Position numbers and translations under genes: made by a program
From: Acanthacorydalis orientalis
Taxonomy: Eukaryota; Arthropoda; Insecta; Megaloptera; Corydalidae
Reading direction: 5' to 3'
Assembly: GCA_034766995.1 (NCBI GenBank)
Contig: CM068323.1
Span: 25,709,214-25,773,213, forward strand
DNA: 64,000 bases
In this document: positions 11,548 to 23,804 of the stretch, piece after piece
Numbering within the stretch: the stretch's first letter is position 1
Layout: each line of letters begins with the position of its first letter
Notes under the pieces: model-generated
The model's input: only the letters and a program-made list of their open reading frames with translations
Database searches by the model: none
What the model was told of the DNA's origin: nothing

Positions 11548-11660
11548 ATAGTCTAAGCGTTGGCAGCGAAATTAATGCACATATCGAAATTCGTAATGAT
11601 ATCCATATAAAATGAGAGCTTCGTTAAAGGCTTGAAATCGGACAGGTGGAAAAGATGAAT
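11548..11660 (+). repeat. Repeat family C, copy 1
   Basis: About 110 bp aligning with 51685-51800 (same strand), with its first 65 bp also at 52620-52553 (opposite strand). Shared words are GGCAGCGAAAT(T/C)AAT, CATATAAAATGAGAG and GGCAGGTGGAAAAGATG-like ends. On the antisense strand all three copies keep a short peptide of the form N(L/F)D.CI(D/N)FAA(D/N)A. The family is not recognised. Confidence 0.7.
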
Positions 11661-11689
11661 AATGAGAAGAAGAAAAATGGCACGAATTG

Positions 11690-11825
11690 AAAAATTCCAT
11701 TTTTCAGAAGAGAAATTGCAATATTTATTATTTCCATAAATTTCGTTCGTCTTACCAATTTTATTCTCTTGGTTGTTCTTCACATATTTCACGATTTCTA
11801 CATGAAAACACATACTGTGAGGAAT
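11690..11825 (-). repeat. Inverted repeat pair B, right arm
   Basis: Reverse complement partner of 10353-10480, separated from it by about 1.2 kb. Confidence 0.75.
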
Positions 11826-11829
11826 ACTG

Positions 11830-13197
11830 TCTATGTACATTTTTTTTCTTTTGGTACAGAAAATCAATCGATTTACAAACGATGGCTGAACTACAGGCGC
11901 AATCTTTAAATTTATGACAAGTTCCCGAATGGTATATCAGTTCAACATACGATTTCAATAAAATTTCTAACTGCCCCATACACGAATTTCAAGTCTTAAC
12001 CACTAAAAAAAAACATTCGATTTTATTAGAACCTCCCACTCGCTCCATCTGTGTTTAAGAATCACTCATGGCGAAGTAGTACGGCTGCACATACTGATTC
12101 TTCCCTGTCGTCCCACTCTACCGGTCAGTGGGATAAGTTTCGGAGGTCTTAACCTCTCGAAGAATGAATTTTCGGACGGCTTTCTCTGATAGAAGTTCCA
12201 GCTAGTACCGAAAATATTCTGGAATATTGTGGCTGTAAAAGAGTTCTCTTGAAAAAAGCTATCGAGCTCTTCGGAAAAATGGCAATTTCTTGACTACACA
12301 TCTGTGGAATAAAGCAGAACCTCGACTCATTTTTAATCCAATTTCTGATAAGTTTAGTACTCATATTGTTACAGATAATAACTGAATTCCTTCGATGGAT
12401 AGAATATATGTATCTCTCGCATTATGTCGAATTCTTAACAGTATTTATTTGAGCTGATTGTTTGGAATTCGGAATCGAGGAAATCGCAGTGAATGATATT
12501 AGGTACAGACGACTTAAAAGACATCAGCACTTTATTTCTAATTGCAAGTCACAATTCATTCCAGACATTGATCATTTTGGTTCCTTACAAACATGTCTTG
12601 TTATATGAAATAACTAGCAATTAACAGCGAGTAAATCTTTGAGATTGTTAATAAATTCCTTTCCAGAAATGTCCGTACGTGTAAGTGGACGAATGTGAAA
12701 CAAATTAAATATGAATAAACAAGTTTCAGGCCGAGCGCCGTCCTCAGATAGATATTGAACTCTGCGTTCAACATTTATCCGAGGATGACACTGAAAGACT
12801 GCAAAAAAAAACTAGTAGTGGAGAATGAACCGTTAGCTGATCCAAATGGACGAATAATATATTAACAACGGGATCGCAGGTATTAAAAACACATAGAATT
12901 ATGATCATAAATAAACAAGTTTTTGAAATACCTCAACATGCTGGATATTTTTTATAAAAGAAAAAATGTTAACAGTTTATTTGAAAGGGAAACATAAACG
13001 AACGATGGAAAAATTCTAAACAGTCTCAAGGTTAATAAATAATTTTTATCAGACAGTATCCCGTTCTGTATATAAGATAATTTTATTTATTTATATAAAA
13101 AATATGTGTATATATCACACACTTATCTGAAATACTTGTTTTTCGGCAAATAATACGATGGTTCTATTTTTCTTTGCCTCTGGAATCATATATATAA

Positions 13198-13229
<32 letters not shown>

Positions 13230-13600
13230 GATCTGATTGAAAAGTTTCGAGACTTATATTTAATTACAAAGACCTTTCATCTTTTTTCCATGCTTTGAGT
13301 GGCGTGTAGGATTATTCTTTTTCATTTGAAGTTTGATTGTAATCTTTGGAAAAGAGAAAAAAAAATCACACAGAGTGAGAGCATATGAATATAAAATGTG
13401 ATATTATAATAATATGTTTTTCTGCTGAAATTCTTGAATGTATACAGCAGACCGAATCATAAAATTCCACCTTTGGCAGTTAACCTTTTTCTCTACAATT
13501 TTTCCAATTTAATTAGTTTTCATTTGTAAATGTGTATCTGTTATTTGTTGACTTGTACTTGTTTATTTTTTTTGCATCATTTCAAAACGTATGTTGTAAT
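11830..13600. other. Spacer, no gene recognised
   Basis: A minus-strand frame at 12149-12364 and neighbouring frames to 11761 look slightly protein-like but match no family I know. TA array at 13205-13229. A possible lone mariner-type end, TGATTGAAAAGTTTCGAGAC, is at about 13233-13252, with no partner found. Confidence 0.4.
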
Positions 13601-13620
13601 ACCGACCAAGTCTAACCAAG

Positions 13621-13655
13621 TCTTAAGATAGATGTTTTCAACGTCTATCTTAAGA
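13621..13655. repeat. Short hairpin, 16-bp stem
   Basis: The arms TCTTAAGATAGATGTT and AACGTCTATCTTAAGA pair over 16 positions with one G-T pair and a 3-base loop. An 8-base direct repeat CCAAGTCT lies just before it. Confidence 0.8.
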
Positions 13656-13866
13656 TATCACTCTTGCTGAAACTACTAGTGAAGATCAAACAGTTGACTC
13701 GACACGATGAAGACCGACAGGACAACTATTAACAGGATAAAAACAGACAAACATGATTTGCAGTAAAATGAAACGGGAAACTAAACTGGAAACACGATTC
13801 ATGTCATTATAACTGAAATGTGTTTATAAATAAGGTCGTTAAAAATTATTTTTATAGAATATAATA

Positions 13867-13870
<4 letters not shown>

Positions 13871-13920
<50 letters not shown>
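13871..13920. repeat. (TA)n microsatellite, 50 bp
   Basis: Uninterrupted TA array. Confidence 0.97.
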
Positions 13921-13926
<6 letters not shown>

Positions 13927-15330
13927 TTTATTCATTCGTTAAAATATTATATCTTAATGTTCTGTGCCATTAGAGTTGATTAAAATTGTATGTTCAGATA
14001 AGTACAGAGCGATGACAAATGTCTGAGATAATTTGTACAAGTGATTATATATATATATATATACACATATATACACGTTCATTTTTGTGAGTACATGTGT
14101 TTATTTGTATGCTTATAAATCTATATATATGTGTGTTAAAATGTAACTATGACCTGTCAGAGATTATCTCAGTCTCGATTCTCTTGCACAGTGTGTTTAG
14201 AGAGTGTCGCCTTGAAAGTAGTGTTAAAAATTGAAATGGTAAATATTATCAATTATCTATTCAGATTTCTATGTGAGTAGTGTTATTGATCAAAGGCCAA
14301 GAAATGAATTGGTTCAGGTTCGTGCCGTTAAACTAATATTTAGAAGTTCATTGTCGTCCGTAATAGTTCTATTCAATTATCAGATCGGTTCAATCAGTCT
14401 ATTCAGACTGATCTCATGTGAATAGACACTTCCAAATTGAAATCTTGTCAATAACAATATTCAAATTTACACACTTGTATCGTCCTTCTTTTAGACTATC
14501 AATCATAGCAGAAATCAATTCTGCTATTATCAATATTCCTTCGAAAATAATTTAGTCAGTGTCCAAATTTTATTGTAATAACAGATCTATTTTCAAAATT
14601 TCCCTTCAAACCACTCGACTCATTTACAAATACCTCTTTTTATACGACATTTTCTTTCTACGGCAATTACTGACTTTTCGGTCTTTGAAACAGCACCGAT
14701 TACTTTTTCTATAATTACTTTGCACCATCTCAGAATACACTGTGTACGGAATAGGATTTCGCAAAGTCTGTATCATTCGTTTTCATTCATTAAACCGGCG
14801 ACCACATTTAGTACAACACCTAACAGTAATTGTATAACAAATGGCTGAAACAATACGGAAGTTATTTCAAACGAATCGACCAGAAACAGTGATACCTCGA
14901 ATCAAGGTTACACTTTTTATTTCGTACCGAAAAGTTTATTATTTGCTGTGGTATTCATTCCAGATTGAGTCTATCGTTCGTTAATCTGAAATATTTGTGT
15001 ATGTTTTTCTGTTTTTTTTTTCCTTCTTCTTTCATCTAGTTCTGATTAAATTTAATACGGATGTTAAACATGCCATGTTATGGAGACAAATTAACAAGTT
15101 GTAAATGTTATTAGAAAATTCTATGTTTAATTATGAGATAGGGTGGAGTTTGAAATACGATTTTTTCTTGTATGAAAATGTATTTGTTTATCGGTAAGAA
15201 TACAACAGATTGAGAAAAAAACCAGTAAAATAAAACTGATATAAAACAGTCAGCAACCATTTCTAGCAAATTAAGTCATTCTGCAAGTTTATGTATGTTT
15301 GAATTATGAAATGAAATTCAGAAAACTCTA
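13921..15330. other. Spacer without recognisable gene
   Basis: Short (TA)n at 14047-14062. Two overlapping 8-bp hairpins near 14390-14430 (ATCAGTCT/AGACTGAT and GTCTATTC/GAATAGAC) could form only one at a time. Nothing else seen. Confidence 0.45.
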
Positions 15331-15335
15331 ATATA

Positions 15336-15762
15336 CACTGGATCAAAAAAGTCTCCATACAGATAGATGTAACAAACAACAGTGAGGCCGGTGTGCACGT
15401 GAACGTTTTTGAAAAATTATACACAGTGAACGCGGTCCGAGTCTTTTCTAAAAAAACGTACAGATGCTCGTTCGTTCATTGTTGTACACTGTGTGTGTTT
15501 AAGATTAAATGATGTCTTTACGCTTGCATTATATATATACATATATATCCTCCTATTAAGTGTATGAAGACTTTTAGGTTTCAAATATTGACTTTTGTTA
15601 TTGTAACTTGTTTATTGGTTCTACTCCGTAATAATATAATATTTTTTCTGTATAATTACAAATATATGTGATCTGCATATTCCCATAATCAATACATTAT
15701 CATGGTTATTACATACAAAAAACTGAAATTATCACAAGTGTAGAGACTTTTTTGATCCAGCG
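15336..15762. mobile_element. Tc1/mariner-type miniature element (MITE), 427 bp
   Basis: The left end CACTGGATCAAAAAAGTCTC and the right end (reverse complement CGCTGGATCAAAAAAGTCTC) form a 20-bp terminal inverted repeat with one mismatch, and both sides are flanked by TA. No transposase frame is inside. The left 190 bp matches 22445-22601 and the right 210 bp matches 40078-39860 inverted. The element is therefore an internally deleted copy carrying both ends of a larger Tc1-like parent. A second AGACTTTT-like motif about 180 bp inside the right end suggests a two-site inverted/direct repeat end, which is an inference. Confidence 0.9.
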
Positions 15763-15764
15763 TA

Positions 15765-16145
15765 TTTCTTACACAAACATAAAACCGATATGCACACTAG
15801 TATTTGCGAACACACACACACACACACAGAACAATACAACAATGTCCGGTCGAACAGAAACATGTGTTACTGTTAATTTATCGCTGATGTTTTTTTCGCT
15901 AATTGCACATGCATTTTATTAATTTTTCAATACGGAAACAAATGTGCCAGTGCATACAAGTGGAGTGAATCCAGATGCAGGAACTCATAAATAAATATGT
16001 TTTGTTGAATGTCACAGCTGGTCGTCGATGTTCAGTCGACAGAGCTATTATTAACAAATGGGTTTTTATCGACAATACAGACATACTTATATTCGCAACT
16101 GTTAATTTGTATCTAATCCTTCATGTCTCAAATGAATCCATCTCC
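15765..16145. other. Spacer, (CA)n tract
   Basis: (AC)n at 15811-15828. Frames at 15899-16166 are short and unsupported. Confidence 0.4.
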
Positions 16146-16149
16146 CATG

Positions 16150-16395
16150 AACCAATAATTCGTTAAATTTCCAGAGCTACAGTCAAAAATGTGCTGTTGG
16201 TCGGCACACCGTCTAAGTATAAACATGAATAGCAATGCCATTTCATAAAAAATGATGCAAATCGATTGTGGAACGTTTGCTTATCAGTGGGCCGAGAAAA
16301 ACGATTTCAGGGGGCCGAAGGAAGTCCGGACAGCGCGCAAAGTCCAAAAAAGCAGGAAGAAGAAGCCTTCACTCGGACGGGAGGTAAATTTTATA
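16150..16395 (+). pseudogene. Mutator-like transposase C-terminal relic, copy 2
   Basis: The region starts with the family block CAAAAATGTGCTGTTGGTCGG and then jumps, by internal deletion relative to the 33.9-kb copy, to a frame reading MMQIDCGTFAYQWAEKNDFR. This is followed by a lysine/arginine-rich tail (TARKVQKSRKKK). Mutator-like transposases common in arthropod genomes end with a CG.FA..WAE...D...I..AE motif and a basic tail, which this matches. A stop (TAA) lies just before the MMQ segment. The copy is non-functional. Confidence 0.7.
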
Positions 16396-18900
16396 TGTAG
16401 ATCTCTCATATGATAGATCTCTTTGTATTTCATAGCAGGTCTCCATTCATCCTCTCACATCTGTACCATCGCTGTTAGACCGGCGATTGTGGAAAAATCT
16501 CTGCATATTACTCTACACGCAGCCTGTCGTCGGACATACGTGCGTTCTCCGTCGAAAAACCATAACGTTTCAAAAACACACATAACCTTTTATGTACAAT
16601 AAAACAAAAGCTATAAGCATTGTTATGAATGCTTGTTTATGCCGTATGGATAAAATATAATAAGCAATTAAGTAGGCCAAGGTTTCTGTAGGTCGACGAG
16701 CCACTTCGGTGCCAACACCTTAAAAAACACACACACACACATCACATGTGTGTGTGTGTGTGTATCAGAAAAGAAAGAAACGACTGATTGCGAGCAAGAC
16801 GTATGCGTGGGTGCGTGCGTGCGAGCGAGAGAGACGAACCGTCGATAGATACCTGACGGTCGGTTCTCCGTGCCTCGGTCCGTTTATATAAAATATCGTT
16901 TGTTTTCGCATACACATTTCAAATATTTTTTTTCTTTTTGTATATTATTTATTTTAATGTCGAATGCAATTCGCGCATAGGTCAATATATTATTTATTTG
17001 TTTGATAACGAGAAACGAACACGACGGACACGTAATCGACACACACACACACTGTTGTTTATTGTTGTTGGTTTTAAGGTGCAGCAGCTTCATTAAGAAT
17101 CCACGTATCTCGGGCTGACTTATTAGTTTCTGTGCACGGTTCAATCGAACAGTGAAATTTTCGGCAGAAATCACTGTGTGCGACAGAATGTCGTTGCGAA
17201 ACGCCAACGCCGCCGGTCAGAGTTCTGTAGTGTGGATGCCTTTCGAAATGAACGTCGGTTCTGGCCGTTTTGCTGGAAATCTATTTTCCCGAATGTAATT
17301 CTCACAAATTATTGATAATTGTATCGAGTTTTCTGGACTTCATGATTTACATTCATGTTTACTCGCTTTAAACGATGAACGCAGTACTGTATGCTGAATT
17401 GGATCTGTTTTCTTTTTGAGGAACGATTTTATTTATCCCGTTTGGGTAAATGGACGGTTAATGGTTGAGAATCGATTCGATTGAGGTTAAATTTTAATGG
17501 AAATTCATTAATTTTTTCACCTTCAGACAGCAGGAACCGACTTTTATAACAGGCTTCGAAATGCGATATACCCTTGTATACTTCTCAACTCTCTCCTCAG
17601 TCCACCTGAATATTCATCAAACATTCACACAAACGATTGATTGTTATGAAATGGTAGTGAATCGAACAATAAATCATAAAACGCGACGATCCGTCCGGAA
17701 TTCTCAATAGACCACTTGCACTCGACAAACAAGTCGAGCATAAAACTTTAATGGACCATTGTTCTAGCGTTGTTTTGATCATAAACGATTGAAGTATCAT
17801 GTATTGTTCGACATTTACGTTCGTATGAATCATGTGATCTTTTTTTTTTGTCTCGTTTCGTCTGTCTAATAATTCATGTCATGAATGTACCTGAAAATTG
17901 GGTAATCAATCATAACACTTGTCTTAATTTTCAATATGTTCATCGATCTGCCTAGAGAGTCAATCGTTTCATCAGAATGTTTCACTTCTACCGGAATGAT
18001 GAAAACATCATCTAATTTCTGATATCATTATTGTCAGTTACGCCGCTCTATTTTTATAGACAGGATGTTCAGTAAAAAAAATTAATGTAACCGAGAGGAA
18101 CAGCTCCAAACTCGTGAAGTGATAACGGGCTGTTAGCGGAAAAACAATGCCAGTTTTGAAAAGTTTATTAGTCGTGTTTACACGGAACAACCGCACACGT
18201 AGTCCGTTTTGGGCAAAGATCAGCGTTTTGCGCAGACATATGCGGAAGAGGCGACGGCCGCGGCGTAGCGCTAAGTCAGAACGAAACGAGCGTGAACGGC
18301 TCCGTGTCTTGACCCACTTCAGCATAGGCCGTGCAGGTTTATCTTGTATTGTGTGGTGGACATGGATCTGTCACCGAACTCTAATCTGAAAAAGTGTGTG
18401 CGTGTGTGTGTCACTCGACTCAGCAGCAACAAGTACCCAGAGACACATTTCTTATTTTACACTCGAGCATTTGCATAATGTCAACATAGACTTTTGCTTC
18501 CATTTTCTCTTTAATCGAATACAAGGGACCAGTACTGTAGTAAGTATCGTGGATCGTATGAGTTAATGAGAGATGATAGTGAATATAAAATCGAAGAGAA
18601 CTCTTATCGATTGAATCGATGCGCGTATCAGCTCTAGTTCACCCAGAACTTCGAAGCAGCTATATTTAGAACAGTCCGCATCCGACAAACAAACAAACAG
18701 ACCGAGAGAAACAAACGCCGATTGTCCGATTATCGATTCTTCGCATCGTCTCGTCGGACATGACACAGAAATCCTGTCGCGCTGACCTTGACACAGGTCA
18801 TGTTCAGTCGCCGATGAATATTTCAACGCGTTTCGAACAACATCAATCGTCTCGTATAATGGATCGTGTCGTTCGGTACACTTAAAGACATACGTACCTA
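16396..18900. other. Spacer with a CA/GT palindrome
   Basis: At 16726-16762 an (AC)n tract and a (GT)n tract face each other across TCACATG and could form a long hairpin. Short (CA)n is at 17040. Frames at 16884-17207, 17597-17833, 18038-18325 and 18563-18922 have no splice or family support. Confidence 0.45.
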
Positions 18901-18904
18901 CTGG

Positions 18905-19046
18905 GTCTTTAAAAATAGCCAATTTTCATGAACGTTTCTCACATGTTAAATGTTAAATAGAATTTTGTAAGAATATTTCTGAGCGATTTTCGAAAAATCG
19001 ATTTTTTCACCGTTCAAAAGGCATACATACCCTTAGACATATGGGG
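18905..19046 (-). repeat. Mutator-like element relic, upstream block
   Basis: The reverse complement aligns with 1577-1690: GGGTATGTATGCCTTTTGAA, then GGTGAAAAAATCGATTTTTC, then AATATTCTTACAAAATT. The transposase part is absent. Confidence 0.6.
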
Positions 19047-19101
19047 TGTCGTCCGGAAAGCCACCCTTGCACCGCAGTTTCAACGACCGCCCATCCGGTA
19101 T

Positions 19102-19446
19102 TTAACTGTCCGAAACCGCACGATCGGAACGACTCAGAACTTCTCGGCTGGAAACTTCTTTAAATGTGTATTTATCGTTGAGGCCACGTGCGGTTTTTGG
19201 TCGAGCGACTGTGTGTGTTTCCTGATCGAGATTATTGTAAAAGCGTAACTCGATGTTTAGAAAGTAAATTGGTTTTGTTACAAGAACTGTTATGTGAAGA
19301 AAACACCTCATAATCGCCGTACGGAGTTCTTGATTAAACATGGCGATAACTATTTCCATGTCTAGAAATGTTTCTGCGTGAATTCGAAAACGGTCAGGCC
19401 GGAGAGAAACATCGACACCGATTAATGGTGCAAAGTTATCCAACAT
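19102..19446 (-). CDS. Orphan open frame, 114 codons
   Basis: An ATG-started frame lies next to a Mutator-like relic on the same strand. It contains IHAETFLDMEIVIAMFNQEL and a hydrophobic stretch FLHITVLVTKPIYFLNI, then a basic tail. I recognise no family. No promoter or splice evidence was found. It may be part of a decayed element or simply chance. Confidence 0.15.
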   Translation of the reverse strand: MLDNFAPLIGVDVSLRPDRFRIHAETFLDMEIVIAMFNQELRTAIMRCFLHITVLVTKPIYFLNIELRFYNNLDQETHTVARPKTARGLNDKYTFKEVSSREVLSRSDRAVSDS

Positions 19447-19907
19447 AATTTGAAATGTGTTTCTGTGAACATTAATTTTCTGTCAGAAAAGAAAAGCGCC
19501 GAATTAATTGGTACAGCCAATATGATGCTTGTACTGATCATTCTTCGAAATCTTTAAGGAAATAAAACAAATCTATAAATGAACAATTTATAAATGAAAA
19601 TGTACAATAATTCAGATACCAAATGATAAATAAACAATATCCACTGAACGGTCAGACATTTTCTTTCGAACTATTATTCGATTTAATTCTAGAGGAAAGT
19701 GTGATTGATTAATTGACAGTTTTCACTTCAACTCCTTTCATCTTTTACAAACGTTTCGAATTGAAATAGAGAGATAAAAATGTTACAAAAGTTACAAATG
19801 GAATTACAACAATGGATTAGTGTGTATGCAATCATTCCATTTTGAGATGTCGTTTCGGTGATTCAGAGACTACATTTTAATAAGGTAGCTTTTTCGAAAT
19901 AAATCAC

Positions 19908-19948
<41 letters not shown>

Positions 19949-21282
19949 GTAACAAGTATACAAATAATTTATGCAAATTACACTGAACTGTCGACGATAA
20001 TTAATTAAAATAATAAATAATTTTATTTTATTGGTCAACATTCTGTACAAGCATTTTTATTGAGTCGTAAAAATAATATTTGTTATATATATATATATAT
20101 ATATATATAGTTGATTTATCGATAAGTAACTTAAATAAAAATATTTTATGGTATTGCAGCAATTGTAATGTTATTTTTAAGTTTCTAAATCCACAGGACA
20201 CAGGAATAAAAACGTCTTAATAATAGATTTATTGATTATAACTTAATAATAATATAATATAACTTACTGAGTTCGTATAGAGTCATTTTTTACAGAGTTG
20301 TAATCGACTGTTAATTAGTATATCGACTGGATGATGGATGGTGTAATCGATTGGGTAACGAATATATCGTCGCTACCCCTTATATATGATCGGTTAATAG
20401 GAAGAATTAAAGTACAGAGTAGATCACAAGTGCACATCGTCCTGTTTACACTTTAAATTATTTGTTGCGAACAGTTCGTTTTGTACAAATGATCCGGTTG
20501 AACTATGATTGTTTGTTCCTTACAAACAATCGTATGTATTGGAATGAATCTGGGTAATATATGAACGAAAGTGAGCACATTACAGAATCAACTAAAGCGC
20601 CATACTTGTTCAGATAATCAGTTATTAAAAACGTTTATTATTGTGTACAAAATTGCATAGTGGACGCTTTTAGCACTTTACAGCTTGTACAAGTCGAACT
20701 TTATGCTGTCGTCGTCGACCGAGATGGAAAAAAAGTGAAAACGGTCACGTCCTGTGAATATAAGTGTACTTGTCGGTCCTTTCTGTGTTTTCTAATCAAA
20801 GTTTCTTTAACAAGACCGATAATGAAACAGTCTTTATCAACATCCTCTTTTATATATATATATATATATATAATTAAACACTATTTCTACCACGATTTTG
20901 TGTATACCTATTTCGATCAAAAGGTTCCTTTTGACACCTTTACGTTTGAATGCAAACAACTGTGGAAATAATTATTAAAAAATATTCTCTTTTTAATTTT
21001 TTTTCTTCTCATCAGGAAAATAATTAAACATTGTAATATTATTAACTTGACAAACTTTCAGTCTTCATATATAGAAATTCAATGTTCAAAATAAAAAATA
21101 GTAATCATAAAAATAGCGTTGCAATGAAATTATGTCTCCTCATTCAATACCACAGTTTTTATAGATGAACAGTTGCTCTGCTAAGCTTTGTTGCCAGGGA
21201 AGATACCGGTAAATTAATTTAACAATTATTATACGAGAAATCAACAAATGAATTATGGAGAAATGATTAAACTTTTAAAATT

Positions 21283-21332
<50 letters not shown>

Positions 21333-22107
21333 CATTATATGTAAAACATTAATTTTTATACAACGCTGATCCGACCAACAAAGTACATCTTTGAATATCC
21401 AAGAATGAATTCGGCTAGTGTCAGAACTGTAATGATATTTTATAGATATTAAAATCGTCTTAATACAAGACAGTCGATCGTTGTTTCTCTTCAGACATTT
21501 GATTCGAATAGAACAAAGTTTTTATTACAATGTCCTCGACCGAGTCATCTCACTGACATTCAAAAAAATACTACTACATTGTTTGTATAACAAAACTGTT
21601 TTTCTTCTTGATATTTTCTTGACAACAGAGACTTTTGTAAAAAAAAAATCGTAATCAATGTTGTAGCGTGTGAGAGGATACTTTTTACAAATGAATTGTT
21701 CTGAAGAAAAATATATAATTAAATGTTTGTTTCCATTTCATTGTTTTTCTGTGTGCTGTTTGTTAATATGTCCTTGTAGTTTGTCTGTTTTCCACTGCTA
21801 TTTTCAGCATGCCAATTAGATGCTGAAGACTTCAAATACTCTTTACACTTTAAGCACGGTAGTTAGTTATTTGGATTTTAAGGACGTGTTAACAGCTAAA
21901 TCTATGGAAGGATAGAACACATACCTAAACTAATAGTGAAAAATAGACGGACGATTCAAAGGATGAAAAACAAGGATTTCTCTGTGCGAACTATCGATGG
22001 AATATAATATATTTTGAACTTTAACCGTTTAAAAGCTTGACTCTACTCTTGCTTTCTACTCCAAGGTTATACATACTTAATTTGGGACATTCTTGGAATA
22101 GAATGGG

Positions 22108-22166
<59 letters not shown>

Positions 22167-22440
22167 GGAAATCCAATGCAATCCATAATTCATGTTAAAA
22201 ACTGGTCCATTCTATTACAACAAATAAAAGTGTGCGAGTGTTAAAACCGATTTCGTATGAAATTAATTCTTAAACGAATCCGTTCGATTCTAAATATTAT
22301 ATAAGTATAACCGGATTGAAAGGGCATCGGCCTTGAAGTTGCTTCTAAAGTGGGACATTGAGAACAATATAATACGTAGCTGTCGATTGTAGAGGAGGAG
22401 GGAAAGAAAACACCACGAGCGAATTTTAAAGATATCTTAT
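19447..22440. other. AT-rich spacer with TA arrays
   Basis: (TA)n arrays lie at 19912-19947, 20084-20108, 20850-20871, 21287-21329 and 22111-22160. A plus-strand frame at 20660-20971 runs through a TA array and is not convincing. No transposon relic was recognised. Confidence 0.5.
22111..22160. repeat. (TA)n microsatellite, 50 bp
   Basis: Uninterrupted AT array. Confidence 0.97.
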
Positions 22441-22444
22441 GAAA

Positions 22445-22601
22445 GTAACAGTGCGGCCGGCGTGCACGTGAGCGTTTTTGAAAAATTGTACACGGCGAAC
22501 GGTCCGAGTCTTTCCCAAAAAAAACGTGCAGATGCTCGTTCGTTCATTACTAGTTCATGTTTCGTTGTACACTGTGTGTGTTGAGGATTGAATGATGTCT
22601 T
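22445..22601 (+). mobile_element. Tc1-type element, 5' terminal region without its tip
   Basis: Matches 15376-15523 of the miniature element: GTGCACGTGAGCGTTTTTGA, GCAGATGCTCGTTCGTTCAT, TTGTACACTGTGTGTGTT. It lacks the outer 35 bp with the inverted repeat, and it carries a 14-base insertion (TTACTAGTTCATGT region) relative to the other copy. Confidence 0.75.
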
Positions 22602-22804
22602 AATATATATATATATATAAAATTGTACTGAAATTGCAAATCGTTTACCGATGAATCACATCCATCTGATATTTCTGCAGAATTTTGCAATCTAAGTTCA
22701 CGTTCACCTGATATGCTAGAATCAAACTGTGAATGCGAGATGCTGGGATAAGATCTCTTCAAGTAAACACACGGTTGTGTTTGTATACTCAACATCTCTG
22801 CATA

Positions 22805-22805
22805 C

Positions 22806-22886
<81 letters not shown>
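22805..22886. repeat. (TA)n microsatellite, about 82 bp
   Basis: TA array with one CA interruption near its start. Confidence 0.97.
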
Positions 22887-22888
<2 letters not shown>

Positions 22889-22906
22889 GGAAGATAAGGC
22901 GCACGG

Positions 22907-23008
22907 TCACACGCGGTCGCGTTTACTTTCTTCACCGCAGCAACAACGCGGTGTCAGTGAACCACGGCGGCTAAACCTCATCTTGAGGTCGTTCCAGAAC
23001 AGGTTTTC
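22907..23008 (-). CDS. Possible small terminal exon
   Basis: After an acceptor-like CGCCTGTCTCCAAG the minus strand reads ENLFWNDLKMRFSRRGSLTP, then a CCCGEESKRDRV end and TGA stop, 33 residues. It sits in a CpG-rich patch (22887-23250). I recognise no family. The overlapping plus-strand frame of 122 codons is less protein-like. Chance is the leading alternative. Confidence 0.15.
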   Translation of the reverse strand, partial: ENLFWNDLKMRFSRRGSLTPRCCCGEESKRDRV

Positions 23009-23009
23009 C

Positions 23010-23645
23010 TTGGAGACAGGCGCGCCAACGTTACAATGTCGTCAACAAACATTTCGCGAGTGGGCGCAGGCCGCTGAAACTGTCGTCGGATGCAGCGGAC
23101 TGAAGTGTTTCTGTACTTGTGCCACGGAGGGACACGTGACACGCGATCAATCACTGGCAACCGCATTAATCATTCGAAGCGAGGAACCTTCGAACCGGAT
23201 ATACGTCCGTGCGTTTTTTTTTTTGGTCTCTAGCCTGTCCATCGATGGTCTTTAATGGGTCTATACTGATCAAACGAGACGGAGAACGGATATAACGGCA
23301 GCGGTTCTGTTTGTTCGTACAGAAAAAGGTCTTGAATATTTTTTCATTTTTATTAGATTTGATGTGTGTGACTAGTGTGACCTAGTTTTAAGAATTCGAA
23401 TTTAAAACGTGGTCGTATGTATTTAAATCAGGAAGAATTCGTCATGATCGGATCATGGATTCTATTACGACTGGTTAGAAAAATCAATATTTAAGTTTGG
23501 AACAACTTATCAATCGATCAACTCGATGGAACTCGGTGGAAAACATGGAAAAACTGAACAAGAAATGAGAAGATTAGGGTAAGTTTGAAGGTACGGACCC
23601 TGAAAGATATTCTGAAGGAGAGGCATAGATATGCATACAGATGAA
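23010..23645. other. CpG-rich patch grading into spacer
   Basis: GC-richer to about 23250, then AT-rich. No further gene recognised. Confidence 0.4.
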
Positions 23646-23649
23646 ATGA

Positions 23650-23800
23650 GTAAAGTGAGGAAATTTTTAGAAGCAAGGCGCCAAAGAAGAAGAGGACGAT
23701 CGAGAACTATGTACGAACGATACATAGAGTAGCTTGGAAGGCGGCGAGGAAGCACCATGCACGAGATGAAGAGATCGACCAGTAGAAGTGATGGACCGAG
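23650..23800 (+). pseudogene. Non-LTR retrotransposon polyprotein tail
   Basis: The plus frame reads KVRKFLEARRQRRRGRSRTM, then a stop, then LGRRRGSTMHEMKRSTSRS. This resembles the C-terminal tail of many non-LTR reverse transcriptases, a basic R-RGRP-T box followed some 20 residues later by a GR(R)-S--E- - - -A-DR-(K/E)W block. It is short and broken by a stop. The minus-strand frame at 23510-23902 is a shadow. Confidence 0.45.
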
Positions 23801-23804
23801 ACCG

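Noticed and set aside
13233..13252. Lone mariner-like tip TGATTGAAAAGTTTCGAGAC
   Set aside because: No inverted partner within several kb and no coding remnant, so noted only inside the spacer entry.
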